Shown: positions 24,002 to 33,279 of the stretch, piece by piece
Layout of the letters: each line of letters opens with the position of its first letter
Numbering within the stretch: position 1 is the first letter of the stretch
Assembly: GCF_015910535.1 (NCBI RefSeq)
Contig: NZ_JACBJG010000002.1
Location: 405,982-469,981 of the forward strand
Direction of reading: 5' to 3'
DNA length: 64,000 nucleotides
Source: Saccharomonospora sp. NB11
Lineage (GTDB): Bacteria; Actinomycetota; Actinomycetes; Mycobacteriales; Pseudonocardiaceae
Translations under genes and position numbers: made by a program
Notes under the pieces: generated by a model
What the model saw: the letters and a program-made list of their open reading frames with translations, nothing else
What the model was told of the DNA's origin: nothing
Databases searched by the model: none

Positions 24002-25066
24002 GTGCTCTTCGACAGGATCGTCCGTCCCGCCCTCTACCGGCTGCACCGCCACGACGCCGAAGCCGTGCACGAACGCACGGTGCGGGTGCTCGAACGAGTG
24101 AGCTCGGTCGACCGGCTGACCACCGCACTGCGCCGCCACTACCGGGTCGACGACCCCTGCACGGTGTTCGGCGTCCGCTTCCCCAACCGGCTCGGGCTCG
24201 CTGCGGGCATGGACAAGGACGGTCGTGCCCTGCAAGCCTGGTCGGCGCTCGGGTTCGGGTTCGTGGAGGTCGGCACGGTGACCCGGCACGCCCAGCCCGG
24301 CAACCCCCGCCCTCGGTTGTTCACCCTCGACGCCAGTGACGCCGTGCTCAACCGCATGGGGTTTAACAACGCCGGGGCCGCCGCGCTCGCCGAGCGACTC
24401 TCCAGGACCGGCAAGCCCGACGTCCCCCTCGGCATCAGCATCGGCAAGTCGAAGATCACGCCCGTCGAGGACGCCATCGCCGACTACCGCGACTCGCTCG
24501 TCACGCTCTCGCCATACGCCGACTACGTGGCCGTCAACGTCAGCTCCCCCAACACACCCGGACTGCGGACGCTGCAGGACCGTGGTGCGCTCACCGAGCT
24601 GCTCGCCGAGTTGTCCCGCACCTCGAAGGAGCTCGCCGCGACGAGTGGACGCGGGCGAGTGCCGCTGCTCGTGAAGATCGCTCCCGACCTGACCTTCGAC
24701 GCCATCTCCGAACTGCTCGGGGTGTGCCTCGACCACGACGTCGCCGGGCTCATCGCCACCAACACGACCCTGTCCCGCGACGGACTCGCACCCCAGGACG
24801 CTCGCTTCGCTGCCGAACAGGGCGGGTTGTCCGGCCGCCCACTCGCCGCGCGGTCGCGCGAGGTCGTGCGATTCGTCCACGAGCAGGTGGGCGACTCCCT
24901 GCCGATCATCGGCGTCGGCGGCATCGGCAGCCCGGACGACGCGCTGCGGATGCTCGACGCGGGCGCGAGCCTGTTGCAGATCTTCAGCGCGTTCGCGCTG
25001 CACGGGCCCGCCGTGGTGCGACGGATCAACTCCCGGCTCGCGCAGCGGCAGGCCGCACCGCGCTGA
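24002..25066 (+). CDS. pyrD: Dihydroorotate dehydrogenase (quinone), class 2
   Basis: The 354-residue FMN enzyme oxidises dihydroorotate to orotate at the membrane and passes electrons to quinone. The class-2 N-terminal helix region ([30 protein letters not shown]) is present. FMN and substrate motifs are [20 protein letters not shown], the catalytic-serine segment [26 protein letters not shown] and the final GVGGIGS. GTG 24002 is chosen because the class-2 N-terminus starts there; a longer frame from 23849 would run through the folded leader. Its last 41 bases overlap the 3' end of the convergent allophanate-hydrolase-like gene. Confidence 0.92.
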   Translation: MLFDRIVRPALYRLHRHDAEAVHERTVRVLERVSSVDRLTTALRRHYRVDDPCTVFGVRFPNRLGLAAGMDKDGRALQAWSALGFGFVEVGTVTRHAQPGNPRPRLFTLDASDAVLNRMGFNNAGAAALAERLSRTGKPDVPLGISIGKSKITPVEDAIADYRDSLVTLSPYADYVAVNVSSPNTPGLRTLQDRGALTELLAELSRTSKELAATSGRGRVPLLVKIAPDLTFDAISELLGVCLDHDVAGLIATNTTLSRDGLAPQDARFAAEQGGLSGRPLAARSREVVRFVHEQVGDSLPIIGVGGIGSPDDALRMLDAGASLLQIFSAFALHGPAVVRRINSRLAQRQAAPR

Positions 25067-26414
25067 GGTGCCTGAGGTAGGCCCGCCAGCACTCCCAGCG
25101 GGTCAGGTCGAGGCCACCGTCCGCCGCAGCGGGGTCGCACAGAACGGCGAGGGAACTCGTCCCGTCGGCCAGCTCCACCGTGCCCAGGCGCATCGGCGCG
25201 GGCAGGTGGGCGACGAACTCGCCCAACGCGGCGGGAGCCAGCAGCCACTCCTCCCCGAGCAGCGGCCCGCCGTCGGTCGGCCCCGAGGCAGGCACCACCC
25301 CGGCCTCGGGCGGGCCGTCCTCCAGCAGCACCAGCCGGTACTGCCGGGTGGTCGTCGCGAAGCCGGTGAACCGCGCGCCGACGCGCTCCAGCTCCACCGC
25401 CCGGGGCTGTCCCCTGAGGAACGACCCGAAGGCGACCAACCGCACGCCGACGTCCGGGTAGGGGCCGGAGGCCTGCGACCCGGTGAGCAACCCGGCGAGG
25501 TCCAGCACCACCTGGTCGTCGAAGGGCTTCGCCAACAAGCCGATCCCGCTCTCGTGCCGAAGCGGCACGAGCATGGCGGCGGTGTCGAGCCGGGTCACCA
25601 GGCGGCTGAGCGAACACGCGCCCGTGCCCAACGGCAGCAGGACGGCGTCGTGGTGCTGCAGCGCGTGCGCGGCGCGGCGGCGGCAGACGTCGGGACCGCT
25701 CCCCGAAGCCGACAGAGCGACCTCGGTCGTCGACGCCCCCGCGACTCGCAGCGTGGTGGCCGTCGCGCGGAGCCGAGCGGCCTCGACGACAGGGAGCCCG
25801 GCGAGGAAGTCCGCATCCGGGACGGCGATTCTCGGGTGCTGCCCCGCGCTCAGGCGCACCGAGTCCGGCCAGTACCGACTGAATCCCCGGGGGCCGGAGC
25901 GAGAGTCCGGCCCCGTAATGGCTGCCGCCACCTGCTGCGCGACGGAGGCGTCGCGCGCCAACACCGTGGTGACTCCGCAGTCACTCGTCGGCAGCAGACC
26001 TCGGGTCGGCACGAAGCCGACGACTCCGCGGCATCCGGCGGGCGGTTCGGTGACGAGCAGGGCGTCGAGCTTGCTCAACGTCTCCAAGCGTGCCTCGGAG
26101 CCCGGAGACGGGGTGCCGGGCACGGTGTGTCCCGCGACCACCGCTCCCGCCCGGGCGAGCCGTCCGACCACCGCGGGGTGATCCGGCGCCGCCACCAGCG
26201 TGCCCACCAACGGCAGCCGCTCCCCCGACCTCACCCGCTCGTCGACGACCTTCGCCTCCACCAGCACGTCCTCCCGGCACCGCAATCGCACGAGCGGAGC
26301 GGGGCCGAGGCCACGCGAGAGCGCGTCGAACACCGACAACACACGCTGGACGGCCTGGCTCGTCGTGATGGGAGGAAGCGGGACCGTGTCGTCGTCGAAC
26401 AGGAACAGGTTCAC
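25026..26414 (-). CDS. Allophanate hydrolase-like protein with degenerate amidase domain
   Basis: A 462-residue protein of AtzF architecture. The last ~130 residues match the AtzF C-terminal domain: [25 protein letters not shown], a [14 protein letters not shown] strand, [29 protein letters not shown] and the closing GWRAYL-like [11 protein letters not shown]. The first ~300 residues retain amidase landmarks (GAVVAGHTV where active enzymes have GKTN, and [26 protein letters not shown]). They lack the catalytic lysine region and the Gly/Ser-rich loop that carries the serine nucleophile. It is therefore unlikely to hydrolyse allophanate; no urea carboxylase gene is nearby. The reading frame is intact, so a new binding or regulatory role is more likely than a pseudogene. 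Confidence 0.7.
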   Translation of the reverse strand: MNLFLFDDDTVPLPPITTSQAVQRVLSVFDALSRGLGPAPLVRLRCREDVLVEAKVVDERVRSGERLPLVGTLVAAPDHPAVVGRLARAGAVVAGHTVPGTPSPGSEARLETLSKLDALLVTEPPAGCRGVVGFVPTRGLLPTSDCGVTTVLARDASVAQQVAAAITGPDSRSGPRGFSRYWPDSVRLSAGQHPRIAVPDADFLAGLPVVEAARLRATATTLRVAGASTTEVALSASGSGPDVCRRRAAHALQHHDAVLLPLGTGACSLSRLVTRLDTAAMLVPLRHESGIGLLAKPFDDQVVLDLAGLLTGSQASGPYPDVGVRLVAFGSFLRGQPRAVELERVGARFTGFATTTRQYRLVLLEDGPPEAGVVPASGPTDGGPLLGEEWLLAPAALGEFVAHLPAPMRLGTVELADGTSSLAVLCDPAAADGGLDLTRWECWRAYLRHLSAVRPAAARAGS

Positions 26415-26502
26415 GCCGCTGTCCTTTCATGACAGAGTCTGGCGCGTAGTACCTACCCGGCTCGGCAGTCGGTCAACCGGCTCACCCGAGCGGGACCTGT
26501 TC

Positions 26503-27426
26503 TCACGGAGACGAGAGTTCACGCAGAGCCGACGCCAGCCCGGCGAGCCGGTCGGTGGCGTCGGTGAGGGCCTCCTTGGCCTGCGGCACACCGCCGCTGG
26601 AGGCCGCGACGGCACGTCCCGCCGCCGCGACGAGGGCACCGTACTCCTCGATTCCCCCGTCGAGCTGTTCGCGCAGTCCGTCGATCGCCGAGTCCAACGC
26701 CGGTCGTTGGGATTCGGGAGCGGAGACACGGGCGCGTTCCACGGATTCGATCCGCGCGGCGAGACCGCGCAACACGGTGGCGGCCTCCTCGGCCGTCTTG
26801 CGCGTCTGCTCGACCGACAACGGCGGCACCGCCGAGACGGTGCCGCCGGTCGTCGGCATGGCAAGTTGGTCGAGCAGCTCGGCGAGCGACGACTCGCTCC
26901 GGGCGAGCTGCTCCATCGGTTCCCGCGCCGCCGAGCCGACACGCGGCAACGCGGCCGGACGCGGCGCCGGGGCGACGGCGGTCCTGCTGAGTTGGTACAG
27001 ACGGATGCCGGAGCGCGTGCCGAGCGCCCCGAAGATCACCACACCCACCAGACCGCTCAGCGCTCCCTGCAGGCCGTCGGCGCCGCCGGTGACACCGGCG
27101 TAGCCCACGAAGGCGTACAGCCCGCAGAGCAGCGTCAGCACCACCCAGAGAGTCAGCGCTCGCGAGGTGCGTCGCTTGCGCCGCTCGTGCTTCGCCGCCG
27201 GGTCGTTCCACCGCACCCACTTCTCGCGGAACTCGGCGACGACGGGAGGCACGATCGGCGTGGTGGGAACCGGGCGTGCGTCGGTGCGGCCCTCGGACGT
27301 CCGCCCGGTCGCGCTCTCGGTGTAGGACCGCACCGCACGTTGGGCACGCTGAGCGTAGTCGGGCAGACGTTGCAGATGCTTGTCGAACTTCGCGAAGCGC
27401 TCGTTCCGTCCGCCCGCCACGGTCAC
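26503..27426 (-). CDS. PspM-like phage-shock membrane protein
   Basis: About 307 residues from GTG 27426 (GTG 27432 is equally possible; upstream frame extensions run into pspA). The protein has a basic N-terminal region with KFDKHLQRLPDYAQRAQRAVRSY, a pair of transmembrane helices near 105-150 (ALTLWVVLTLLCGLYAFVGY, GLVGVVIFGALGTRSG) and a long helical C-terminal half. It sits 22 bases behind pspA in the position of Rv2743c (PspM), the membrane partner of the mycobacterial PspA-ClgR envelope-stress system. Sequence similarity in this family is low, so the name relies on topology and position. Confidence 0.75.
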   Translation of the reverse strand: MTVAGGRNERFAKFDKHLQRLPDYAQRAQRAVRSYTESATGRTSEGRTDARPVPTTPIVPPVVAEFREKWVRWNDPAAKHERRKRRTSRALTLWVVLTLLCGLYAFVGYAGVTGGADGLQGALSGLVGVVIFGALGTRSGIRLYQLSRTAVAPAPRPAALPRVGSAAREPMEQLARSESSLAELLDQLAMPTTGGTVSAVPPLSVEQTRKTAEEAATVLRGLAARIESVERARVSAPESQRPALDSAIDGLREQLDGGIEEYGALVAAAGRAVAASSGGVPQAKEALTDATDRLAGLASALRELSSP

Positions 27427-27448
27427 CCCCACACGGTTGCGGCTGTGC

Positions 27449-28291
27449 TCACGCCTGGTTCTTCTGGCGCTCGGCCTCGACCCGAGCCTGGATCTCCTTC
27501 TGGACGTCCGAGGTCGCCGACGACGAGCTGCTGCTCGCGGAGTCTCCACTCGTGACCTGGGCGACCGACTCGCCCTTCATCGAGGCGCGAATCTGCTCCA
27601 GGCGGCTGTGACCCGCGAGCTGCGTGGTGGAGTGCTGGACCTCCAGCATCCGGCCCTGCACGGAGTTCTGCGCCAGCTCGGCCGACCCGAGCGCCGTGGT
27701 GTAGCGCTTCTCGATCTTGTCGCGGACCTCGTCGAGCGACGGGGTGTTGCCCGGAGCGGCCAGCTCCGTCATCTGGTTCAGCGACGCGGACACCTGCTCC
27801 TGCATCTTGGCCTGCTCAAGCTGCGACAGCAGCTTGGTGCGCTCGGCCAGCTTCTGCTGGAGCATGCTCGCGTTGCGCTCGACGGCCTGCTTGGCCTGCT
27901 CGGCGGCCTGCAACGCCTGGTCGTGCAGCGTCTTCAGGTCCTCGATCGACTGCTCGGCGGTCACGAGCTGCGCCGCGAAGCCCTCGGCAGCGGTCTCGAA
28001 CTCCTGTGCCTTCTTCTCGTCGCCCTTGGCCCGCGCCTCGTCGGCGAGCGTCAACGCCTGGCGGGTGGAGGCCTGCAGCTTCTCGACCTCGCCCAGCTGC
28101 CGGTTGAGCTTCATCTCCAGCTGGCGCTGGTTGCCGATCACCGAGGCAGCCTGCTGCGACAGGGCCTGGTGGTTGCGCTGAGCCTCCTCGATGGCCTGCT
28201 GGATCTGCACCTTCGGATCGGCGTGCTCGTCAACCTTGGACGAGAACGCCGCCATGAGGTACTTCCAGAACTTCACGAAAGGGTTGGCCAT
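27449..28291 (-). CDS. pspA: PspA/IM30-family envelope stress protein
   Basis: The 280-residue protein starts [38 protein letters not shown], nearly the mycobacterial PspA (Rv2744c) sequence. It is a continuous coiled-coil ESCRT-III-like fold with an amphipathic N-terminal helix that binds stressed membrane. A Ser-rich linker ([11 protein letters not shown]) precedes a short final helix. I use ATG 28291 with GGAGG two bases away, because homologues begin there; a GTG at 28312 is open in frame. It is followed by pspM and lies downstream of clgR, with a terminator-like stem in between, so it probably also has its own promoter. Confidence 0.92.
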   Translation of the reverse strand: MANPFVKFWKYLMAAFSSKVDEHADPKVQIQQAIEEAQRNHQALSQQAASVIGNQRQLEMKLNRQLGEVEKLQASTRQALTLADEARAKGDEKKAQEFETAAEGFAAQLVTAEQSIEDLKTLHDQALQAAEQAKQAVERNASMLQQKLAERTKLLSQLEQAKMQEQVSASLNQMTELAAPGNTPSLDEVRDKIEKRYTTALGSAELAQNSVQGRMLEVQHSTTQLAGHSRLEQIRASMKGESVAQVTSGDSASSSSSSATSDVQKEIQARVEAERQKNQA

Positions 28292-28387
28292 CTCCTCCGC
28301 CTGCTTTCTCACGTCCCACAGTTACCGAACGGGGCGACATCGGCACCCGATCGGCAGCAACGCCCCCGTCCCTGCCGTCGTCGGTCG

Positions 28388-28414
28388 ACCGTGTGATCCC
28401 CGTGTGTGGGTTCC
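28388..28414 (-). promoter_or_regulatory. Possible ECF-type (SigE-like) promoter of pspA
   Basis: On the minus strand GGAAC (28414-28410) and CGGT (28391-28388) are separated by 18 bases, close to the GGAAC-N18-CGTT pattern of envelope-stress ECF sigma factors; the -10 has one mismatch. It would give a leader of about 90 bases before pspA. The M. tuberculosis psp genes are SigE-dependent, which makes the match meaningful but not proven. Confidence 0.35.
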
Positions 28415-28486
28415 ATCGTGTCAGGTCGACCGCCGCCGTACCAGGCGACCCCGGGGAATTCAGGGATTGCCCTGATCGTGTCGAGT

Positions 28487-28516
28487 CCGTTCGGTGACGC
28501 ACTTGTCACCGAACGG
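28487..28516 (-). terminator. Hairpin between clgR and pspA
   Basis: CCGTTCGGTGAC (28487-28498), a six-base loop and the exact complement at 28505-28516 form a 12-bp stem 14 bases after the clgR stop. It is most simply a terminator separating clgR from pspA; a regulator site cannot be excluded because the arms are perfect. Confidence 0.6.
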
Positions 28517-28530
28517 CCCCCTACACGGAC

Positions 28531-28986
28531 CTACGCGGCCAGGACCGGCTTCGACTTCGGAGCCCGGATCGTGGTGCGCAGGGTCGGCGACAATCGGAAG
28601 TCCGCGACGTCCTCGCCCCGACGTCCGGCGGCCAACCGGCCACCCTCGAAGCTCTGCTCGCGATTCCCGGTCGCCTTGTCCTCACCGTCGCCGGCATCGT
28701 TCACGGCGGCGAACTCGTCGGGCCTGGGCTCCACCGCCGAGTCGACCCGGTCCAGAGCCGAGACGTCGGCGGCCACGTTGTGCAGCAACTCGCTCAACGG
28801 CAGCTCCAGCGCCTCGCAGATCGACGCGAGCAGCTCGCTGGACGCCTCCTTCTGCCCCCGCTCGACCTCGGACAGGTAACCGAGACTCACCCTGGCGGCG
28901 CGGGAGATGTCGCGCAGCGTCCGGCGCTTGGTGGTGCGGGCATGACGGAGCCGATCACCGATCGCCTCACGCAACAGCACGGTCAT
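28531..28986 (-). CDS. clgR: ClgR, XRE-family activator of Clp proteases and Psp response
   Basis: From ATG 28986 (AGGGAGG nine bases upstream) the product has 151 residues. The HTH domain covers about 8-66 and includes the near-invariant [40 protein letters not shown] variable acidic linker leads to a C-terminus [10 protein letters not shown]. The final Ala-Ala is the ClpP recognition end known for ClgR, which makes the activator itself a Clp substrate. ClgR activates clp genes and, in mycobacteria, pspA and pspM. Gene order clgR-pspA-pspM is the same here. The upstream gap to cinA is 93 bases. Confidence 0.93.
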   Translation of the reverse strand: MTVLLREAIGDRLRHARTTKRRTLRDISRAARVSLGYLSEVERGQKEASSELLASICEALELPLSELLHNVAADVSALDRVDSAVEPRPDEFAAVNDAGDGEDKATGNREQSFEGGRLAAGRRGEDVADFRLSPTLRTTIRAPKSKPVLAA

Positions 28987-29079
28987 CACGCGCCTCCCTT
29001 CCTTGTGTCCACGGTACCGAGACCGGGGGACGAAGCGCAGGTGCACAACGCAATCGTCCGCCCACAGCGAACGCACGAC

Positions 29080-29574
29080 TCAGCCGAGGTGTTCCCGAAG
29101 CAGCTCCAGAGCGCCCGCGACCGCGCCCGCGCGTACCTCCCCTCGGCCTCCCGGAAGCGTCAGGGTTCGCACGACGCGGGTGTCCGGGCCCGCGAGACCG
29201 ACGTACACCGTGCCGGGCAGCTTGCCGTCCTGTGGGTCGGGCCCGGCCACCCCGGTCAACCCGAGACCCCAGTCGGAGGAGCAGCGGCGACGCACTCCCT
29301 CGGCCAGTTGCGCGGCGACCTCCGGGTGCACGGCCCCGTGCTCGGCCAGCAACTCGTGGGACACCCCGGCGAGGACGTGCTTCAGATCGGTGGCGTAGAC
29401 GACGAGGCCACCCCGGAGGACGGCGCTCGCCCCGGGCACCTCCGTGAGCGTCGCGCACACGAGTCCGGCCGTCAGCGACTCGGCCGCGGCCACGGTCTGT
29501 CCTCGCCGGGTCAGCTCCCCGACGAGCCACGCCGCCTGGTCGGCGGCACCGTCGACCGCGCCGACCGTGCTCAC
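29080..29574 (-). CDS. CinA C-terminal family nicotinamide-nucleotide amidohydrolase
   Basis: A 164-residue stand-alone CinA C-terminal (PncC-type) domain that converts NMN to nicotinate mononucleotide and ammonia. The signature TVAAAESLTAGLVCATLTEVPGAS (about 26-49) contains the catalytic-site serine/threonine cluster. YATDLKHVLAGVSHELL and the GLGLTGVAGPDPQDGKLPGTVYVGL strand-turn follow. GTG 29574 overlaps the pgsA stop as GTGA; a longer frame would lie inside pgsA. There is no N-terminal CinA (MoCF-like) domain. In many actinobacteria the gene sits between pgsA and clgR, as here. Confidence 0.9.
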   Translation of the reverse strand: MSTVGAVDGAADQAAWLVGELTRRGQTVAAAESLTAGLVCATLTEVPGASAVLRGGLVVYATDLKHVLAGVSHELLAEHGAVHPEVAAQLAEGVRRRCSSDWGLGLTGVAGPDPQDGKLPGTVYVGLAGPDTRVVRTLTLPGGRGEVRAGAVAGALELLREHLG

Positions 29575-30233
29575 TTCACGTCCACCGGTCCCTGCCGCGC
29601 CACCGCACGCAGCCGCAACGCGCGTACCAGGTAGTCCACGCCGGTCACGACCGTGAGCACGAGCGCCAGTCCCAGCAGCACCCACTCCACCGGATCGACC
29701 TGCGTCGGCAGCGGCAGCAGCATGACCCCGATGGCCAGCACCTGGGCCAGCGTCTTCGCCTTGCCGCCCTTGCTGGCCGGGATGACTCCGTGCCGGATCA
29801 CCCAGAACCGCAGCAGCGTGACCGCGAGCTCACGCCCGAGGATCACTCCGGTCACCCACCACGGGAGTTCGCCCAGGACACTCAGTCCGAGCAACGCGGC
29901 GCCGATCAGTGCCTTGTCCGCGATCGGGTCGACGATCTTGCCGAAGTCGGTGACGAGGTCGAACCGCCGCGCCACCCACCCGTCGAGTCGGTCGGTCAGG
30001 GCCGCCACCGCGAAGACCGCCGCGGCCACGTAACGCCAAGGCGAGACGTCCGTCCCCTCGCCCTCCGATCCGGTGACGTCGCCCGCGAACAGCGCCACGA
30101 CGAACACCGGCACCAACACCAACCGCAACACGGTGAGGACGTTGGCGACGTTCAGCGTGGGGACAGCCGCCTTCGCGCCGCCGACACCCTCGACTTCGCC
30201 GTCGGCGGCGTGACCGGCCTTGTCGACACTCAC
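29571..30233 (-). CDS. pgsA: CDP-diacylglycerol-glycerol-3-phosphate 3-phosphatidyltransferase
   Basis: A 220-residue membrane enzyme that transfers a phosphatidyl group from CDP-diacylglycerol to glycerol-3-phosphate, the first committed step to phosphatidylglycerol and cardiolipin. The full CDP-alcohol phosphotransferase motif is present: D81-x2-D84-G-x2-AR-x8-G98-x3-D102-x3-D106. About five to six transmembrane helices surround it. An acidic 20-residue N-terminus precedes the first helix. GTG 30233 overlaps the rimO stop and its own stop overlaps cinA, so rimO-pgsA-cinA are translationally coupled. It corresponds to the PgsA3 position of M. tuberculosis; glycerol-phosphate as acceptor is inferred. 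Confidence 0.88.
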   Translation of the reverse strand: MSVDKAGHAADGEVEGVGGAKAAVPTLNVANVLTVLRLVLVPVFVVALFAGDVTGSEGEGTDVSPWRYVAAAVFAVAALTDRLDGWVARRFDLVTDFGKIVDPIADKALIGAALLGLSVLGELPWWVTGVILGRELAVTLLRFWVIRHGVIPASKGGKAKTLAQVLAIGVMLLPLPTQVDPVEWVLLGLALVLTVVTGVDYLVRALRLRAVARQGPVDVK

Positions 30234-31663
30234 GTTCCGAGGTCCGGGTCCGGGGTGATCGGGCGTACGACGAGGTCGACGCCCGCGCTGTCCACCACCT
30301 CGCAGCGCACGAGCTCACCGACCTTGCACTCGATGTCGCCGAGCACGACGCACTCGCCGTCCACTTCCGGGGCCTGGTGCGCCGCGCGGCCGACGATCTC
30401 CTCGTCCACCGACTCGACGAGCACATCCACCACCGAGCCGACCCGGTCCTCGGCGCGCTGCGCCGTGAGTTCCTCCACCAACGCGGACACCCGCCCCACG
30501 CGCTCGGCGATCTCGGTCTCGTCCAGCTTGCCGTCGAACGTCTCGGCCTCGGTGCCGTCCTCGTCGGAGTACCCGAAGACCCCCACCGCGTCGAGCCTCG
30601 CCTCGGTGAGGAAGCGCTCCAGCTCGGCGACGTCCTCCTCGGTCTCCCCGGGGAAGCCGACGATCACGTTGGTGCGGATGCCCGCCTCCGGCGCGTAGGA
30701 GCGGATCTGCTCGATCAACGCGAGGAACGACTCCGTGGAGCCGAACCGCCGCATCCGCCGCAACACCTTCTCGCTGGAGTGCTGGAAAGACAGGTCGAAG
30801 TAGTCGGCGACACCGGGCGTGGTCGCGATGACCTTCACGAGGTCGGGGCGGGTCTCCGCGGGCTGCAGATAGGAGACGCGGACGCGGTCGATGCCGTCGA
30901 CGGCCGCGAGTCGGGGCAGCAACTGCTCCAGCGCGCGCGTCCCGCCGAGTTCACGGCCGAGGTCCTTGCCGTAGGACGTCGAGTTCTCGCTCACGAGGAA
31001 CAACTCGCGCGCGCCGTGGGCGGCCAACCACTCCGCCTCGGCCATCAGCTCGTCGGGGTGGCGCGACACGAACGACCCGCGGAACGAGGGAATGGCGCAG
31101 AAGGAGCAGCGGCGGTCGCAGCCGGACGCGATCTTCAGCGGGGCGACGGGCGAGTCGTCGAGCCGGGAGCGCAGGACCCGCGGTCCCCAGCCCGCATGTC
31201 CCGGCACCGCGACGTCGGCCGCCGCGGCCTGCCGCTCGACCGGCGTGATCGGGAGCAGCGTGCGCCGGTCGGTCGGGGTGTGCGACTCGACCGTACGACC
31301 CTCCGCTACGTCGGTGAGTCGCTCGGCGAGGGCCGGGTAGTGGTCGAAGCCGAGCACCGCGTCGGCCTCGGGCAGGTTCTCCGCCAGCTCGCGGCCGTAC
31401 CGCTCGGCCATGCAGCCCACGGCGACGACCTTCGCGCCCGTGTCGGCCGCGGCCAGCAGCGTGTCGACCGAATCCTTCTTCGCCTGTTCGACGAACCCGC
31501 AGGTGTTCACGACGACGACGTCACTGTCGGAGGGGTCGTCGCTGAGCTCCCACCCACCCGCGACGAGCCGTCCTGCGAGTTCCTCGGAGTCGACCTCGTT
31601 GCGGGCACACCCCAAGGTCAGCAGGGACACTCGGCGATGGGACGTGGATTCAGAGCTGGACAC
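30230..31663 (-). CDS. rimO: Ribosomal protein S12 methylthiotransferase RimO
   Basis: A 477-residue radical-SAM methylthiotransferase that adds a methylthio group to the conserved aspartate of ribosomal protein S12. The N-terminal UPF0004 domain carries C19 (LGCARNE), C55-region [12 protein letters not shown] and the third cysteine in AVGCMAERY, together binding one 4Fe-4S cluster. The radical-SAM cluster is C182-x3-C186-x2-C189 in [19 protein letters not shown]-terminal TRAM domain ends the protein. SFRG after the cysteines favours RimO over MiaB. It is the first gene of the coupled rimO-pgsA-cinA run and divergent from argA. Confidence 0.92.
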   Translation of the reverse strand: MSSSESTSHRRVSLLTLGCARNEVDSEELAGRLVAGGWELSDDPSDSDVVVVNTCGFVEQAKKDSVDTLLAAADTGAKVVAVGCMAERYGRELAENLPEADAVLGFDHYPALAERLTDVAEGRTVESHTPTDRRTLLPITPVERQAAAADVAVPGHAGWGPRVLRSRLDDSPVAPLKIASGCDRRCSFCAIPSFRGSFVSRHPDELMAEAEWLAAHGARELFLVSENSTSYGKDLGRELGGTRALEQLLPRLAAVDGIDRVRVSYLQPAETRPDLVKVIATTPGVADYFDLSFQHSSEKVLRRMRRFGSTESFLALIEQIRSYAPEAGIRTNVIVGFPGETEEDVAELERFLTEARLDAVGVFGYSDEDGTEAETFDGKLDETEIAERVGRVSALVEELTAQRAEDRVGSVVDVLVESVDEEIVGRAAHQAPEVDGECVVLGDIECKVGELVRCEVVDSAGVDLVVRPITPDPDLGT

Positions 31664-31739
31664 CTGTTCAGGGTAACGGGCACCCGGCCACGGTCGAGCA
31701 CACCCTGGTCACGGCCGAACGGGACAGGCGTTAGCGTTG

Positions 31740-32276
31740 ATGCCTGTGCAAGCACCCCTGATACGGCGCGCCCGCATCGCCGACGTGCGCACCATCAAGT
31801 CGTTGGTCGACTCGGACGCGGGCCGGGTGCTTCTGGAGAAGAACCTGATCACCCTCTACGAGGACGTGCAGGAGTTCTGGGTCGCCGAGCTGGACGGCCG
31901 AGTGGTCGGCTGCGGTGCCCTGCACGTCATGTGGGAGGACCTCGCCGAGATCCGCACGGTGGCCGTGGACCGGTCGGTGCGCGGTCGCGGCATCGGGCAC
32001 GCGCTGGTGGGGCGGCTCGTCGACCTCGCCGTCGAACTCGGACTGAAGCGTCTGTTCGTGCTGACGTTCGAGACCGAGTTCTTCGCCCGCCACGGTTTCG
32101 CCGAGATCACGGGCACGCCGGTGCCCCGCGAGGTCTACGAGGAGATGCGACGTTCCGCCGACACCGGCGTCGCCGAGTTCCTCGATCTGCCGTTCGTCAA
32201 GCCGAACACCCTCGGCAACACGCGCATGCTGCTGCACCTCGACGAACGGCGCGACGCCCGAGGGTCCGGCTGCTGA
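31740..32276 (+). CDS. argA: Amino-acid N-acetyltransferase (short ArgA type)
   Basis: A 178-residue stand-alone GNAT enzyme predicted to acetylate glutamate with acetyl-CoA, the first step of arginine synthesis. It lacks the amino-acid-kinase domain of classical ArgA and matches the short actinobacterial form (Rv2747). Visible features are IRTVAVDRSVRGRGIGHALVGRLV, the acetyl-CoA pyrophosphate loop, and FETEFFARHGFAEI. I start it at ATG 31740; a TTG one codon earlier is less likely. Its stop is only 4 bases from the menC stop, so the two convergent genes have almost no terminator space. Confidence 0.85.
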   Translation: MPVQAPLIRRARIADVRTIKSLVDSDAGRVLLEKNLITLYEDVQEFWVAELDGRVVGCGALHVMWEDLAEIRTVAVDRSVRGRGIGHALVGRLVDLAVELGLKRLFVLTFETEFFARHGFAEITGTPVPREVYEEMRRSADTGVAEFLDLPFVKPNTLGNTRMLLHLDERRDARGSGC

Positions 32277-32280
32277 GCGT

Positions 32281-33276
32281 TCAGCGTCGCCGCAACACCG
32301 CGCTGACGCGGGAGAACCGGGACAACCATCGCGCGACGCCCACCGGATCGGTGGGGGCGTGGGCGTCCAGCAGCGCAGGGTCGGGTTCCGGCGTGCGCTC
32401 GGGCACACGGAGGTGACCGTCGACCGGCCGCAGCGCGTCGGGCTCGGCCACCACGTCACCGTCCAGCAGCGACAACGTGCCGAGTCCACACGCGAACGGC
32501 AGCTCGGGCAACGCCGCGGCCAGCGCCACCTCGGCGGCCAGCCCGACACTGGTCTCCAGCGCCGACGACACCACGCAGGGCAGCCCGCACGCCTCGGCCA
32601 CCTCCAGAGCGCGGTGCACGCCTCCCAGCGGGAGGCACTTGAGCACCGCGACGTCGGCGGCCTCCGCCACCGCCACCCGAAGCGGGTCCTCCGCGCGCCG
32701 GATCGACTCGTCGGCCGCGATCCGCACGTCCACCCGCCGCCGCACCTGCGCCAGCTCCGGCACGGTCCGGCAGGGCTGCTCGACGTACTCCAGGCCGCCC
32801 GCCGAGCGGTCGAGGACCCGGATGGAGCGCACGGCGGTCTCGACGTCCCACGCGGCGTTGGCGTCCACGCGGATCGCCCCGTCGGCACCGAGCGCGGAGC
32901 GGACGGCCTCGACCCTCGCCTGGTCCTCGCCGAGCGAGTCCGGCCGGTCGGCCACCTTGACCTTCGCGGTGCGGCACCCCGAGCGCGCGACGATCTCGTG
33001 GGCCGCGTCCGGCCCGACCGCCGGCACCGTGCAGTTGACCGGAATCCGCTCCCGCACCGGGGTCGGCCACGACTGCGAACACTGTTCGAGCGCGGCGGCG
33101 AGCCAGGGCGCGGACCCCGCGTCGGTGTAGTCGTCGAAGGGGCAGAACTCCCCCCATCCCGACGGACCACGCAGCAGCATGCCCTCGCGCACGGTGATCC
33201 CACGGAATCGCGTCCGCATGGGAATGGCGAAGACGCGCATCCCCTCGACGACGTCCGGATCGAGACTGGTCGCCAC
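32281..33276 (-). CDS. menC: o-Succinylbenzoate synthase
   Basis: A 331-residue enolase-superfamily enzyme of menaquinone synthesis that dehydrates SHCHC to o-succinylbenzoate. Landmarks in order are FRGITVREGMLLRGPSGWGEF, the lysine pair TAKVKVAD, the metal ligands in RVDANAAWD, EYVEQP and IAADES, the C-terminal lysine in AVLKCLPLGG, and SSALETSVGLAA. All acid/base and metal residues are present. It lies 3 bases behind ftsK on the same strand, an unusual but clear co-transcription. No other men genes are in the window. M13 (MRVFAIP) is an alternative start. Confidence 0.88.
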   Translation of the reverse strand: MATSLDPDVVEGMRVFAIPMRTRFRGITVREGMLLRGPSGWGEFCPFDDYTDAGSAPWLAAALEQCSQSWPTPVRERIPVNCTVPAVGPDAAHEIVARSGCRTAKVKVADRPDSLGEDQARVEAVRSALGADGAIRVDANAAWDVETAVRSIRVLDRSAGGLEYVEQPCRTVPELAQVRRRVDVRIAADESIRRAEDPLRVAVAEAADVAVLKCLPLGGVHRALEVAEACGLPCVVSSALETSVGLAAEVALAAALPELPFACGLGTLSLLDGDVVAEPDALRPVDGHLRVPERTPEPDPALLDAHAPTDPVGVARWLSRFSRVSAVLRRR

Positions 33277-33279
33277 TGC

